DNA of 64,000 nucleotides, taken from NCBI RefSeq assembly GCF_022682495.2, contig NC_071388.1, forward strand, positions 176,729,622 to 176,793,621, given 5' to 3'. The DNA comes from Desmodus rotundus. Lineage: Eukaryota; Chordata; Mammalia; Chiroptera; Phyllostomidae. Every line of letters begins with the position of its first letter. Within the stretch, counting starts at the first letter, position 1. This document shows, piece after piece, positions 48,301 to 60,699 of the stretch. Below the pieces are notes generated by a model. It was not told the origin of the DNA. It made no database searches and saw only the letters and a program-made list of their open reading frames with translations. Both the position numbers and the translations under genes were made by a program.

Positions 48301-51300
48301 AGTTTTTGTTCTCAACAAGAGTGAGACAGATGCTGAAACCTAATTACTAGCAACTAGTCATTCACTGCATGAATGGCTTTAAAAAAAAATCCTTTATTTT
48401 ACAAAGGAAGATGTTTTGGCTTCTGCTGAAACTCCTTTTGTAGGAGATGAGTTTATGAAGATTGTAAGCTACCAATGTTTTTGTGGCTTTATGATGAGTA
48501 AATCGGCTCAGTAATGCTCCAAACCCTTTAATTTGAATATTTCTGCATAGACAATAACCCCAACATTACTTTTTAACACATAGTCTGAGTCATAGTGCTT
48601 CCTTACATTTTTTTACCCCTTCCTCCTCTTTCACCCTGAGACACTATTCTACCCCTTAGTTCTCAATGAATAATTCTGATTGATGCTTACTGAGAATGAG
48701 AGCACCAGTGAGAAAGAAGGCTGAATAAAGATATGAGAAAATAATTTGTTCATTATCTCTTTAATAATTCCCTGGTGGTGCCAATTCCCTCCAGTCCTGT
48801 AAAACCAAGTGGCAAAGATAAAAGTATATCCCCACTGATGAAGTCTACTGTGATATGAAGAATGAATCTCATTGTGGCTGACGGCAAAAGGTTAACAAGG
48901 AAATGATTAACTTACGTACAAAAGCTCCTTCCTCTCCCTGCGCCTTTCAAGTCTTCATCACAGGAAAAGACTGTGGCCAGAAAGAAGCCATTTATGACTT
49001 TCTTGCAGAAATTCTAGCATTTTGCTTTCATTTACTAATGCTGTGTTCTCTTTTATTTTTATGAACTTGTAAAGTCAACTAAATTAAAAGCAAAATGTGT
49101 AAGTAACATCAAGTACTTTCCATAAGGCAAGGGATGGAAAGTAGCTGCAATAAATTAAACAAAATAATCAAAAATGCTCTAAAACTGTTTTCTTATTAAA
49201 TATGGTTCAAAATTGGGAGGAACTATCAGTCTCCTGCCTGGCACTGATAAACCTTGCCCTGGGACAGTGGAAGGTGTGTCTGGCACAGGCGTCTCGACAC
49301 CACTTCCTGTCGCGGTGTGTACGTGTGCCTTCGTGCATGGTCTGTGTGCCGCCGTGGCGGTGAATCAGTCATCGCCAAGAATACGCTCTCGGGCCACAGA
49401 GAGAGCTGGTATTGATCAAAACTGATTTTTGTAGTGCAGGAGAAATTTCACATAAGTCAAACTCTTCAGTGTTAACGAATATGTACTTAAATAGTGTACA
49501 GAAAAATAATGATTTATGTACCTTTCAGGAAAAAAATGTATATTTATTTCATTAAATTAAAAGAAATTATTTCATTAAAGCATTGTCTTAATCAGACATG
49601 CTAGTATGAAACATGTCTAAAACCTGTCAACTTACAAAACCTTCAAACTTGTAGAGAATTTTTGTGAGTTTATTTGAGCTACACTGAGAATTACCGGGAA
49701 GCAAAATCTCAACGGATGGTGAAAATGGCAGTTTTGCAACTTTCTTTATACATTACAATCAAAAGAGAAAATGTAAGTGGGTTGCATGGAATCCATTGGT
49801 GACCTATTAGGCAGGCAGGAGAAAGCAAAGCAGGGAAACATTTGGGATTAGATAAAACATAAAATGGTAGGCATGTACTTCTTTTATGTAGCTGGGTACG
49901 GGGTAGTTAACAGATAACAATAACAGTGAGGGGATATGTGGTCTCCCTCTGGTGTGGCACCTGTGCTTTGAGGGGTCTGGAAAAGGGAAATCACTTTGCC
50001 ATTCCAAAGGTATGTTATCTATGGATGCAAAAAGACGATAGACAGGCTTCACTAAGGTGCAGATCGACTTCTGTTGGGGAAGATGCCTACCTGCCATAAG
50101 CTGGTTTTAATTAATGTTTTGTTTTGTTTTGTTTTTCAGACCATCCTATGCACTTCCTTTCAGTCTCTGGGTTTGTAAGGCTGCCATGCAGGCCTCCCCT
50201 GAGTTTCTCAGGATTAATATGAGGCCCTTTCCTTGCACAAATCTCAAATGCCTTGAGAACTAGGTATAAATGTAATGTAAGTGGATGAAGCTGTATAATT
50301 CAATTACAAGTAAGATTCAATACGAAGCATTATTCTAGTTGCTCACTGGAAGAATGTACCTCTACCAGGATATTCAAATTCATCTTCAAAACCATCTCCT
50401 GGCCCTCACAGGTCTGTTGCCAGGTGTGTTCCCCTACCCCCAAGTATGCAATCCCTGAGGTACCATGTGACCCTGCTTTCTGGCTGTGAAATGTAATAAT
50501 GGCATAACTTAAGCATACTTAGGATATAAAAGTCCATTCTAGTTGTAATAGTCATAAGTTGTGTCAGTTGTATTTGAAGTGGTAATTAGTTTGCAAACAA
50601 TTAGTGTAAACAGATAGAGCACTAATTATTTTAATAACTCTCTCTGGCCCTTACCTTACTCTCTCCCATTCTTGAAGCACATCTCTGCACACATGTACTA
50701 ATGCCAATGTGCTTATCTTCCCCTGTTACTTCTGAATTCTTTCATTAGGATGTATTTTCTGAAGTACAATTACCGTATAATCTCCTTACAAATTCATGAC
50801 AAATATTTCACTCATAGATTTTACTTCCAGGTCCTGTCGTTTGAAATATTTGCTACTAGAAGATTGGTTTGATCTTCAGTCTGTTTCAGAAATTTTCACC
50901 CAAGTTCATATCATTATTTACAAAAGTCCTCTAAGCACTGGGACTCCGACATGGAACGGAAGCAAGCCTAATGAGTCCTTTTGGGGTTTACAGAAGCAAT
51001 CGCAAACTTGGAAGAAACAAGAGGCAGCAAGCTGATTGACGGTCCCTGCACACTGCCGCACACAGCACCCCCGTGAGGAGCACACGAGTGTACATTCTTT
51101 CAAATATGTGCGGGGCTTTCAGTGAGTGTGTAGATTATATGTCATATGCTATAGAGCAAGCAGTCCAGGAATAGTAATCAATCAATAGCAGTGATTACAT
51201 GTAAACTGTATTCATATAAAGTAGATATCTTGCAGTGTCTCTAAAAATAGACTGATTTAGTTACTACTTAAATATAATTTAAAACAGATTTTATTCTCAC

Positions 51301-52745
51301 TAAAACTAGTTTTTCTTCTACTAGATAACTTTGTATATATTTTGCCACATGCCAAACTCTATCCCCTGAAGCAGTTATGTGGCACCTTCTCCCGAAGCTC
51401 TCCTAAACAAGCATGAAATCGAAAGTTTAAAAGTCTCTGGGTAGTGTATATTAGGAAATATCCGCAGCATTCCCAGGGAACAGACAGCTCAATGAAAAGC
51501 AGCTACTATCTTCACAGTGTGTCTTGATCAATTTAGGATTCCGGGTCCTGGGAGCCCAGATTCACGGCCATCTGTCAGTGCTGAGAGACACGTACTTAAA
51601 TATCAGATGTGCGGCAGAGCTACCGTTCCCACATGGGAACCAGGCAGTCGCTCTCTCCTGATTTCCACCCCTCAACAAGTGCAACACATTTCCCAGCTTT
51701 GCTGTCCAAAACACAGAGAGCGCGGCAAGGAGGAAGGAGACAAGATGGTAATGTAAGACAGAGCTAATAAAAGAACCAAATGACTCACAAGCAATCTGGC
51801 AAGCAGTGATCAGGCCTATTGTGCCTCCAGTTCACTACTCCAATGACAGAAAAGGCTTTATCTTTCCCTAAAGAGAAAGTGGTTTGTGCCCCTGAAAGCT
51901 TGCAGATATTACCACAAAATTCCCCTTACCTGTCCTTAGCATATAAATGAAGGACATTAGTGTGATCTTATAAAATTTCAACAGACTTTATTCTTGCAAA
52001 TGTTCTGTATTCTTATATACATATATAAAAATACGTATTTCTCTTCTTTTAGTAAAATTAAATTATTATGCCAATGGTCTCAGGTACATTGATTTTATTT
52101 ACAAGTACAGTAATAACTTTAATCCATAATTTAATATGGAATATTTATCTTTTGCATTGTATGGTAACACACAAGAAAATATAGACACTGCTTTTATTTT
52201 CTGACTATTTGCAGATATGACATTTGATAGCAGCTCTTAAGCATTTGCTTTAAGTGTAAGCAGTGTGCATTGTTGCCAGGGTGGGAAGATTGAAAAAAAA
52301 GGCTCTTTTCCTTAAAATTCTTCAGTAAAAGGTTTGGTAGAGTTTTAAAGTTTCTTTATCTTTAATAGTACATATGTAAGCATTAAAATGTACACAGTAC
52401 AAAATCCTACAAATATTCAGTGAAGATACACAGACTGGAGTAAACTTGAACTACTTGCCATATAATTACAAGCACAGACTGAAAACTAAAGCATGGATTT
52501 AAATGTCTTATCAACTGAGTTATAGATTTTTCTGAGATAAAAGTGCTTTCCATTTCTGTTACTTACTAAAAATCGAGGCTAAATATTTTCTATGCATCCT
52601 AAGTGCTTTCTAGCTTTTGATACGTACAATACATTAAAGACATTAGAAGAAAATCTTAAATCACAAACAATCCTATGAAGTAGAACCTCACATATATGCT
52701 TTATTAAGAGACAAAAACATTCTCTTCCTACCCTTCTTTTCTTTA
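45301..52745. other. Repeat-poor non-coding stretch
   Basis: Across about 7.4 kb I could not name a single interspersed repeat, unlike the rest of the window. Complexity is moderate to high in places (45560-45960, 46090-46450, 47400-47760, 51480-51830). Frames reach 120 codons (46090-46452) but show no known domain or splice context. Low repeat density can mean purifying selection on regulatory DNA, or simply repeats too old to recognise. A (GTTTT)n run lies at 50116-50136. Confidence 0.4.
49213..49400. other. Small CpG-dense patch
   Basis: By eye there are 12 CpG dinucleotides within about 105 bases (49288-49392), for example in GTCGCGG and GCCGCCGTGGCGG, in an otherwise CpG-poor AT-rich setting. 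It is too short for a classic CpG island. A 70-codon frame overlaps it (49213-49425) but looks like nothing known. Confidence 0.6.
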
Positions 52746-52747
52746 AA

Positions 52748-52855
52748 AGATATTTACTAAGCCGCTGCATGTGCCAGACTCTGTGTAGGAACTTGCGAGG
52801 CAGCAGTGAACAAAACGACTCCTGTCCTTGTGGAGCTTACAGTCTAGTCACCAAG
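52748..52855 (-). repeat. L2 LINE 3' end, antisense
   Basis: ATGTGCCAGACTCTGTGTAG near 52769, GCAGTGAACAAAACGACTCC near 52803 and TGGAGCTTACAGTCTAGTCA near 52831 are the antisense L2 terminus. Confidence 0.88.
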
Positions 52856-52867
52856 CGAGCGCCTCGT

Positions 52868-53275
52868 GGATACCTGCTGTGTAACTTGAGCAAGTCACTT
52901 CACCCCTCTGCACTTCAGTTTCCTCCCCTGCAAAAGTGGGGTATTAATCAGCTCTACCCAATAGGGTTTTTTTTTCTTTTTTCTTTTTTATTTATTTTTT
53001 TAATTTTTATTGTTATTCAATTAGAGTTGTATGCCTTTTCTCCCCATCCCTCCACCCCACCCCAGCCAAAACCCCCTCCTTCCCCCACCTGCACCCTCCC
53101 CCTTGATTTTGTCCATGTGTCCTTTATAGTAGTTCCTGTAATCCCCTCTTCCCACTGTCCCCTCCCCACTCCCCCCCATACGGTTTTGATACATGTTAAA
53201 TGAGTTAATATGTTTAAAGAGTCTTACACAGAGTAGTAAGTCCTATAGTATAAACATTAATTTTATCATTTTGTT
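52868..53275 (+). repeat. MIR SINE, sense, split by an L1 fragment
   Basis: The first part, 52868-52970, reads TAACTTGAGCAAGTCACTTC near 52882 and ends with the MIR phrase 'ctctacccaatagggt'. After the L1 insert it resumes at about 53188 with GTTAAATGAGTTAATATG, 'aaagagtcttacacagagtag' and TATAAACATTAATTTTATC. Together these make an almost full MIR. Confidence 0.85.
52971..53177 (-). mobile_element. Bat LINE-1 3' terminus inserted antisense in MIR
   Basis: A T-run with C interruptions (52971-52990, the complement of the poly-A tail) is followed by GTTATTCAATTAGAGTTGTA near 53011, a long C-rich tract, CCTTTATAGTAGTTCCTGTA near 53120 and CCCACTGTCCCCTCC near 53151. A 10-bp duplication with one mismatch (ATAGGGTTTT at 52961-52970 and ATACGGTTTT at 53178-53187) bounds it. 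The same 3' module appears in short form at 6705-6825. Confidence 0.85.
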
Positions 53276-53384
53276 CTAACTTGTGTCAATGTAAATATAT
53301 ACAAAGATAAAAATATTAAGCTGAACCATTTGAAGTTGATATTATTGTAGGCAATTGTAAGCCTTCAGTTCAACTTATAATGTA

Positions 53385-53500
53385 AGAGAGTAGTTCTTAT
53401 CTGTGACTATACATTATAATTACCTGAGGAAACTTTTAAAACTAACAGTTCCAGAGCCCACCCCAGATCTACTAAGTCACAATTCTTCTAGCTACACAGA
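53385..53500 (+). mobile_element. MER20-like hAT-Charlie fragment
   Basis: TTATAATTACCTGAGGAAAC near 53415, GTTCCAGAGCCCACCCCAGA near 53448 and TCTACTAAGTCACAATTC near 53467 follow the MER20 order ('atcacctgggaacttgtt ... gggccccaccccagacctactgaatcaga'). The ends are lost. Confidence 0.65.
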
Positions 53501-54884
53501 AGTTATATAAAAGCAAAATTGCCTTATAATTTTCAGGGAGGCATATTCACTTGGTTGTTCCTCAAGTTAATGACTGTCTCCACTGGAAAATACAGCGACT
53601 TTGCTTTCGTTTCTGTCCCATTTCTTACTGATACTCAGAAGTGGTCCAGGGCACAGAGTTCAGGTAGTCAGTTGTCAGAAATGTCATCATTACCGCAAAG
53701 CATGAGTAAACAAATTTAAACTTTAAAAAAAAGTTTTTAATGTAAAATAACATATATTTAAGTTTTTATTATGATTTCTCTGTGTAGCACATCTAAAAGT
53801 GCAAAATAAAAAATGTAGCCTATTTCTAAAATTCAGACACAAAGGAGGTGGTTGTAACCCAAAATGTATGTCAAACATATCAGCATCTCCCAGTCCGTGA
53901 GAAATGTTTTAAAGTTGGTTATTTCAGTGTTTTGAAAGCACGGAAATAAATATGGTTTTTACAGTATAATGGGTTATTTTAAGGACATCTTTATAAAGTA
54001 ATCTGTTCATCAGCAGTAATAAGGGGTGTTCACTGGAACCATGGAATGGGTAAATCAACCCAGGAAAAAGCCCTCAAGACAGCTGGTAAGTCTCTGTCGC
54101 TAGTCTTCTCTTCAACAGTTTTAACCTGAAGATATGACTTGATGAAGTAAGCTTATAAAATCTGTGAGTGATGGGCGAAGCTTGAAGGAAACAAAATTTG
54201 TATGAAAGAGCCAAGTAGGCCTTGACATGTGTGAGTTATAAGCTACATCTAAGAGGATAAAATGAAATAATAAAATAAGTGCTCATCTGATCTCTTTAGT
54301 TGACTAAAGGCCTATTCTCTATGCTCTTAGAGCACTTTGTGCGTATTTGAATTTCAGATGCACGTTAAAATGATACATTACACGGCACAACCCCACAGTA
54401 TTTTGAAATGATGAGTTTGCCTGCTATTTTCCCAGCACAATATGTGCCCATTCGTCCTCGCACCTTACGTTATCTAGCAGAGTGCCTGATCGCACAGAGA
54501 AACATTTTTGCAGAGCCAAGCAGAAATACAGCTTAATGTACTACCACAACAACAAACGACAATTTAAGTAGAATGAAAAGGTGGCATGAGCAAATCAGAG
54601 AAAGTGTAACATGGATATGAGGGAAGGAATATGATAGCTGCCTTCGAATATCTGACATGTTGTCACTTAGAAGAGGGAATGGGACCATGCTTCATGATTA
54701 CGAGGTAGTAGAATTAGTTAATATGTGGTACTTACAAAGACAAAGATAAGAATCTTAGATCAAGACAAGCAACAAAAAATCTTAAAAATGAAATTTATGG
54801 CTATGTCTTATTTTGAATTTCCTAGCCATGCATGATGTTTTCAAATATATATTAGTAGCCACATATTAAAGAAGGGAATCAGCC
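53501..54884. other. Unassigned AT-rich sequence
   Basis: No gene or named family was recognised. Confidence 0.45.
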
Positions 54885-55210
54885 ATTATTCCTTTATTAA
54901 ATAACGTTCTCTACTATGTTCTGGGTAGAGTGCTGTGCTCTAAGAATACACAGCCCACGGCTCAAGAAATTTACACTTTGCCCTGACAGGGGTGGTTCAG
55001 TGGCTTGAGGGTCATCCCTCAAAGTGAAAGTTCATCGGTTCGATTCTGGGTCAGGGCACTTATGAGAAGCAACCGATGTTTCTCTCTCACATTGATGTTT
55101 CTCTCCCTCTCTTTCTCTCTCCCTCCCCACTCCTCTAAAAATAAATAAATAAAATAGTTTTAAATAGTTTGCCATTTAATAGGAGACACAAGCAAGTAAA
55201 TAGGAATAAT
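54885..55210 (-). repeat. L2 LINE 3' end, antisense, interrupted by a VES
   Basis: TCTACTATGTTCTGGGTAGA near 54911 and CAGCCCACGGCTCAAGAAAT near 54951 lead to the VES. After it, GGAGACACAAGCAAGTAAAT near 55182 continues the antisense L2 ('gtgggggagacagacaagtaa'). Confidence 0.7.
54981..55157 (+). mobile_element. VES-type bat SINE, divergent subfamily
   Basis: It begins CCCTGACAGGGGTGGTTCAG, has an A-box-like TGGTTCAGTGG near 54993 and an intact B-box GGTTCGATTCT near 55038. Compared with the other copies it lacks the 'catgcctgggttgcaggccaggtccc' segment and has a CACATTGATGTTTCTCTC tail. It sits inside an L2. No clear target duplication was found. Confidence 0.9.
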
Positions 55211-57588
55211 AATCATCTTGTGGGAAAATGGTGCAGTATACAATATTGAAAGCACCTAGAAAAGATAATTTCTTGTTGGGAAATTTAAAAAAATTACATT
55301 CCCTGGCTCTGCAATTTAAAAAAATTAAGGTAGATAATCTTCAGTTACTTTGAAACTCTAGTACGTCTAGTTGCACACACCTCCCAGAAGTGCAAAGCAC
55401 TGGAAAAATTAGGCTGCTTACCTTGAAATCACTTGGAGTTTTGGAGATTTTTTTCCCTAAATGATAGCCCTTTGTAACACATATCTGTCACTTCTTCCTC
55501 TGCCACGCTGTCATTACAATTTTTATTATACATACACATATATGAAAAATTTGACTATTTCTATTGTCTTTAATTATGGTGATTGGCATGTGAAAGACTA
55601 TTCTGAGAATGCACTAGCTTTTAGTTTTCTATTTCTAACATAGCGTTACCTCTGAAAATAGCAAAACTTTGAACTTGATCATTATGTAAAAAGTCAAGCT
55701 ATACATGGTATTTCCCAAACAAATAATTCATCTCAGGTGACAACCCAATGATAATTCTTACAAGGGAGGCAGTTGCAAAAAACATAATATACATACATAC
55801 CCTAATTTTTTTATTTTTGAACATTTTTGTCATTAGTGATTGTCATTTGTTTTCAATTAGGATTATAAAACATGATGAGTTTTGATTTCTATTTCTAAAA
55901 TATTAAAATGTAAAACAATGTGTCTTAGAATTTCTTTTAAAATATGGAAAAAGCTAACAAATCTCTTTTTTTCCTTTGTATAATTTTAAATTAGAACAAC
56001 ATATTTTACTAAAAATATGAACCAAAAATTAAAATTTAAAAAGCTATGGCTGTTTTACATATCATTTAATAAACAAGTAAATATATACATGAACATACAG
56101 ACAGGTAGTTGAGGCCCAATGAAAATTTTCTAAATTTAAGAAGAAACCCTTAAAAATTTACACAATCCATTAAGCCAGCACATGCTAAAGACATATTTCT
56201 ATTGGAATTTGATTAAATAGAATATTTAAAATAAAAATATACCCCTTCTATAATGAGTTCAGTTTTTATATGAGCTTAAATGGCAATTGTCATATTGCTT
56301 CCTAAGCCTCCTCAGATCGTTATAACGTATCAGCTAGCTCCTTGGATTTATCACTTTCAAAATCACGATGGAAGTTTCAGGACACTGGATGGGAAGACAG
56401 GCCCTCTGATGTAGTGACTAACCGATTTGCAGATATGTCTGACATACTCCTCCCTTCTCCATACGCCCTGCAATGTGAGAAATCCAACAGTTCTTTACAA
56501 TACCCAGAGCAATGCTGGGACAGGACCTGAATATTCAAAAAAGATGTGTTAAATAATCCATTGTTTTTGCCCCCTCCTTATTTGTGACTTAACTTTCATC
56601 AGAAACATTGAAACTACTATCATATGCTTGGCTCCTTATGGTGCATAGGTATTTTTAACTCTTGTCATTTTATTATATCAGAACTGTATTCTGACTGGTA
56701 GCATTGTCCTGCTTTTTGTAAGCAATTACTATGTATCTAGGGGCAATATATCCACTGCTGCGGGAGAGGGGGAAAGGAAAAACCTGTCAGAACATCACCA
56801 AAAGCAAAAAGTTAGACGCATGCACAGAAAGATAAAATAGTTTCACTACCATGCTGGGAAAAAGATTATTTTAAAAGAAAAAGATATAAAAAAGTAAAAT
56901 TGCAGCTCAAGAATGAAATAATAGGAGTAAAAACAGTGAAATTAAATAAGAAATGAGAGAATCAGAAAAAAACAGGTTCTGAATATATTAAACTGAAGGT
57001 GAATAATGAACAGTACTAGTAGGACAAAGCACATTTCATGATCACTAATCAGAATTTAAAAATTAATAATCATATGGCTTTATAATTAGACTAGACATAT
57101 TAAATAATTCCAGCTCTGTATTCCTCTGCCTTTTGTTAATGCCCAAATAGAATGTAAAATAATTAAATTATAAGGCATTAAATATCCAATATGGTACATA
57201 GGTATGTAATAAGTGGAGATATACATCTCAATTTTTTAGCTACTATTTAATGAATATTCTAGAGTATGCATGTGGTTAAGAACAAGAAAGTTATGCTTCC
57301 ACAGATAACAATGCCTCTCAGATGATTTATGACTAAAAGGGTAAAACCAGCTATTTAGTGTCACACATAGTGATAAAAGAAAGGAAAATTATAGGATCAT
57401 ATAAATATTGAATACAAAAGTTAAAATATAATATGGAAATATATTAATAAAATATATTAGTAAAACAATATCCATTTACAAAATGCTTTAGGATATATAC
57501 ATTGATTCTAATCAACACAAACTTGAAAATTTCCAATTATTAAATTGGGTCATAAAGTTTGACAAAAAAAGAAACAAAAATTAAAAAG
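55211..57588. other. Unassigned AT-rich sequence
   Basis: Very AT-rich with many short homopolymer runs. No gene or named repeat was recognised. Confidence 0.45.
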
Positions 57589-57622
57589 ATATATATATAT
57601 ATATATATACACATATATATAT
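57589..57622 (+). repeat. (AT)n microsatellite, interrupted by ACAC
   Basis: AT units in two blocks separated by ACAC. Confidence 0.95.
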
Positions 57623-58311
57623 AAATCCAGTGAAAATGCGGTTATCTGGATTGTCTTTACATGGGGGTTAATTAATGTTGATATCATATTTGCCAGACCT
57701 ACGCCCTCTCCGTTGTACTCACACAAACCTTACGTCCCGTATAAAGAACCCAATTCAAGATTGTTCGGCCTTTCATTTTAGTTATCTTTTCTCTCATAGT
57801 GAATTATGTTACAGATGTAAAAATAAGCATCATATTTCATTGTATAATTTTAATACTTCATTGTAGTAAAACATAAAACAATACATTCACTTTTTTATTT
57901 ACAAAATTATCCAAACATAAAAAGATCAGTCTAGAAAACCTAATCATAAAATGATCAAAATCAAAACTGAACCCTTTTAAGTTCAGTTTTTTAGAATTAT
58001 TGGTATGAATCTTTAAAATTAGTTCAAAATTATCGGATGCAAAGAAAAAAGTTAAAGTCAACTTAGGGGGGGACTACTTCCCTCCCAAAGTGTTTCTGCT
58101 GTTGCTGCTGTTAACGTTTTCTTAAGCATGTAACTCACTTTAGGCCTTTATTGTAAATTTTGTCTATCAAGTAACAATGGACTAATAAAAGAGAGATTCT
58201 AAAGTTGGGACCTTTGTAAATTCTTTCTAAATTCTGAGCAAATCATTATCTAAAGTAATGTGTTTCATTCCTGCAAAGACAGAGAGATGTATGGACGACA
58301 GAAAGACCATG
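57623..58311. other. Unassigned sequence
   Basis: It contains a perfect 10-bp-arm hairpin at 57963-57990. Otherwise nothing is recognised. Confidence 0.4.
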
Positions 58312-58328
58312 CACACACACACACACAC
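58312..58328 (+). repeat. (CA)n microsatellite
   Basis: About eight CA units. Confidence 0.9.
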
Positions 58329-59745
58329 CCCCGACACATTCACATATAAAAAGAGTGCTCCCAACATATTCGAGGGAGACCTTTACTCACTGCATATGAA
58401 AATAATAATCATATTAATATATAGTGTGTGTACTTTATTATATATGTAATTAATAAAAGGCAGTGTAAGTATTTCTTCCAAATTTTCTATTATGTTCTTA
58501 TATAATTATAATCAGGTCCAATTAAGTGTTGGGCACTCAATGGACATTAAATAAAGTTCAAGTAACTGAATTAACAAACATAAAATGTGCATTTTCTCCT
58601 TTCCTTTGGAAGCTTACATTCATTTATTATTCATTTCTTTAGCATAGTTCTTACCTCTGAGTTAATATTTAATACAGGAGCGTCCTTTCTCCCTGATTTG
58701 TGCTTTATTCCTTGTATGCACACATTACTGATGCTGGCATATAACACCATCTTATCCCCCATTGACATGATCTCTTAGGGTTCCAGGACTTCTTGGCAGA
58801 TGCATTAATAAATGGAATTGCTAATTCATAACTAACTTGACTTCGTGATAGCCTGCTGATCCAACAAAGCAAACGTAGTCTCCCACATCCTCCTCTTCCA
58901 AAACACCACATTCATCCGCTGCCCACATGGAGCAGACAGAAAAGGTGGGAGGAAAGACTCTGTTGATTGCCTTTCAGAAGCTTCTTTGACATTCTATGCT
59001 CTGAACATGTGCCTCTTGGAGTGTCATACATGGAGAGTTCTAAATGATATAAATGTTGCACAGAATAGGAAAACACACATTCTTTATTTTTATCACACCT
59101 ATTTTCTAAATCACAGTGTTTATAGCCAGTCTCAAGATACCAGGTACCTAGACCTCCTCTTTGGTTTTCACATTTTTTTCCCCACTTAATGCAACAGAAG
59201 AGTATTGTGCAATCCAGAGTCTATCAAAGTTCACTGACCTTTAATAATGACACATTGCCAGAAGCCTGCCAGGATATAGGAGAGAGGGCGAATTTAACAA
59301 GCAGTTTATTGCACAAGTTGGGACCCACAGAGGCTACTTCCAGTCTAAATTAAGCCCCCAAATATTATTCAAACGCATGATTCAAACACCACAGCCTTTA
59401 CACAGACATCGTCTATCTGAATAAAGTTGGAAAAATATTTATATCACTGTCATATCTAATCTTTACAGCAACCTCGTGAGGTACTCGGAAGAGGAATTTG
59501 CATTTTAAAAACACAAGAGATGAAGTTTAAAAAGTGTTAAGTCATTAGACCAAGAAATATGTTTTCTAATCATCAATACTTATTGTTTCTTCTCTATACT
59601 AGTCTTGCTGTTGCTGGGTTTACAGTCTATGGCAGGAGTCAATCCCATCGTAATTAGTAATTTACTAATTACTTCAGTAAATATTTGATCATGTGTGTGA
59701 TAACTGTTAGGAAGGGGATGTTCGGGTTGCAGTGAGTATAGTTAG
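58329..59745. other. Unassigned sequence
   Basis: A short L2/MIR-like terminal phrase may be present at about 58525-58560. No gene was seen. Confidence 0.4.
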
Positions 59746-59749
59746 TAAG

Positions 59750-60690
59750 GGAACCTTTATCTAGTGGTGCCTTAAAAGAATACTTCCTATGTAAATTACT
59801 TCTGAACTGACTGATAGAGTAAAGTGACAGATAAAGGGAAATGGAGCAGAAAAAACAGCTTGTGCTGACACCCCAAGATGGGAAGGAGCATGGTATGATG
59901 GGCTGATAGGGCGGAGAGCAATTGGAATAAAGGTGCTGTGTGAGAATGGGGAGCAGGCACGGCAGATAACACAGGGTTTGGTAGACTCTATTCAGGACTC
60001 TGATCTTAATTCTAATGCCTGTAAGATGTCACGAGCAGTTTTAAGCAGTAAAATTTGCATGTGAAATTTGAATGTTAAAAGCATTACTGTGGTTACAATG
60101 TATGAGGCTGGGAGACATCTCAAGAATCCTTTACAGTCGTTTAGACAAGACAGTAGTTTGTTGAGTTTGATTGATATCAGAGATGCAAATGGGACTGATC
60201 TGATACAAAGAAAGCAAAATTTGAAAGACAGTGATCATTCTGGATGACAGAGAGAAATATCAAAATGACTTTAAATTTTCATGATTGTATAACATGAATG
60301 GTGGCAGTATGATTCATTTGAGATTTTAAATATCCTACATGAACAAGAGTGTATTGGGACATGTTGAGACTGGTGGCTGTTGTGACCTCCAAGACTGCGA
60401 TGGGAGTCAACAAGCCTGGAGTTAGAAAGAAGTGTGGGCTAGAAATATAAATGTGCAAGTCGTCAGCCTAGAGATGGTACATGAACCTGCTTGTTCCATA
60501 TGGGGAGAATATAAGGCACCAATATTTAAAAGCCAGTCACAGGTGAGCCAACAAAGGAAGCTCAGATGGTACAGCCCACAGAAGCTACAGGAAATACAGA
60601 AGAGTACTGATAACATTGCAAACCAAGGGGAGAAATTATTTAGAAAGAAGAAATGCTTAACATTTATTATGCAATGGCAAATAAGGTATT
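59750..60690 (-). repeat. L2 LINE body, antisense
   Basis: This is the longest L2 piece in the window: AGCAATTGGAATAAAGGTGC near 59918, AGTTTTAAGCAGTAAAATTT near 60037, CATTACTGTGGTTACAATG near 60083 (L2 'gatcactctggctgctgtg'), then GTTTAGACAAGACAGTAGTT near 60139. It continues with decreasing similarity to about 60690. Overlapping 116- and 106-codon frames here are decay artefacts. Confidence 0.75.
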
Positions 60691-60699
60691 GGAATCTTC

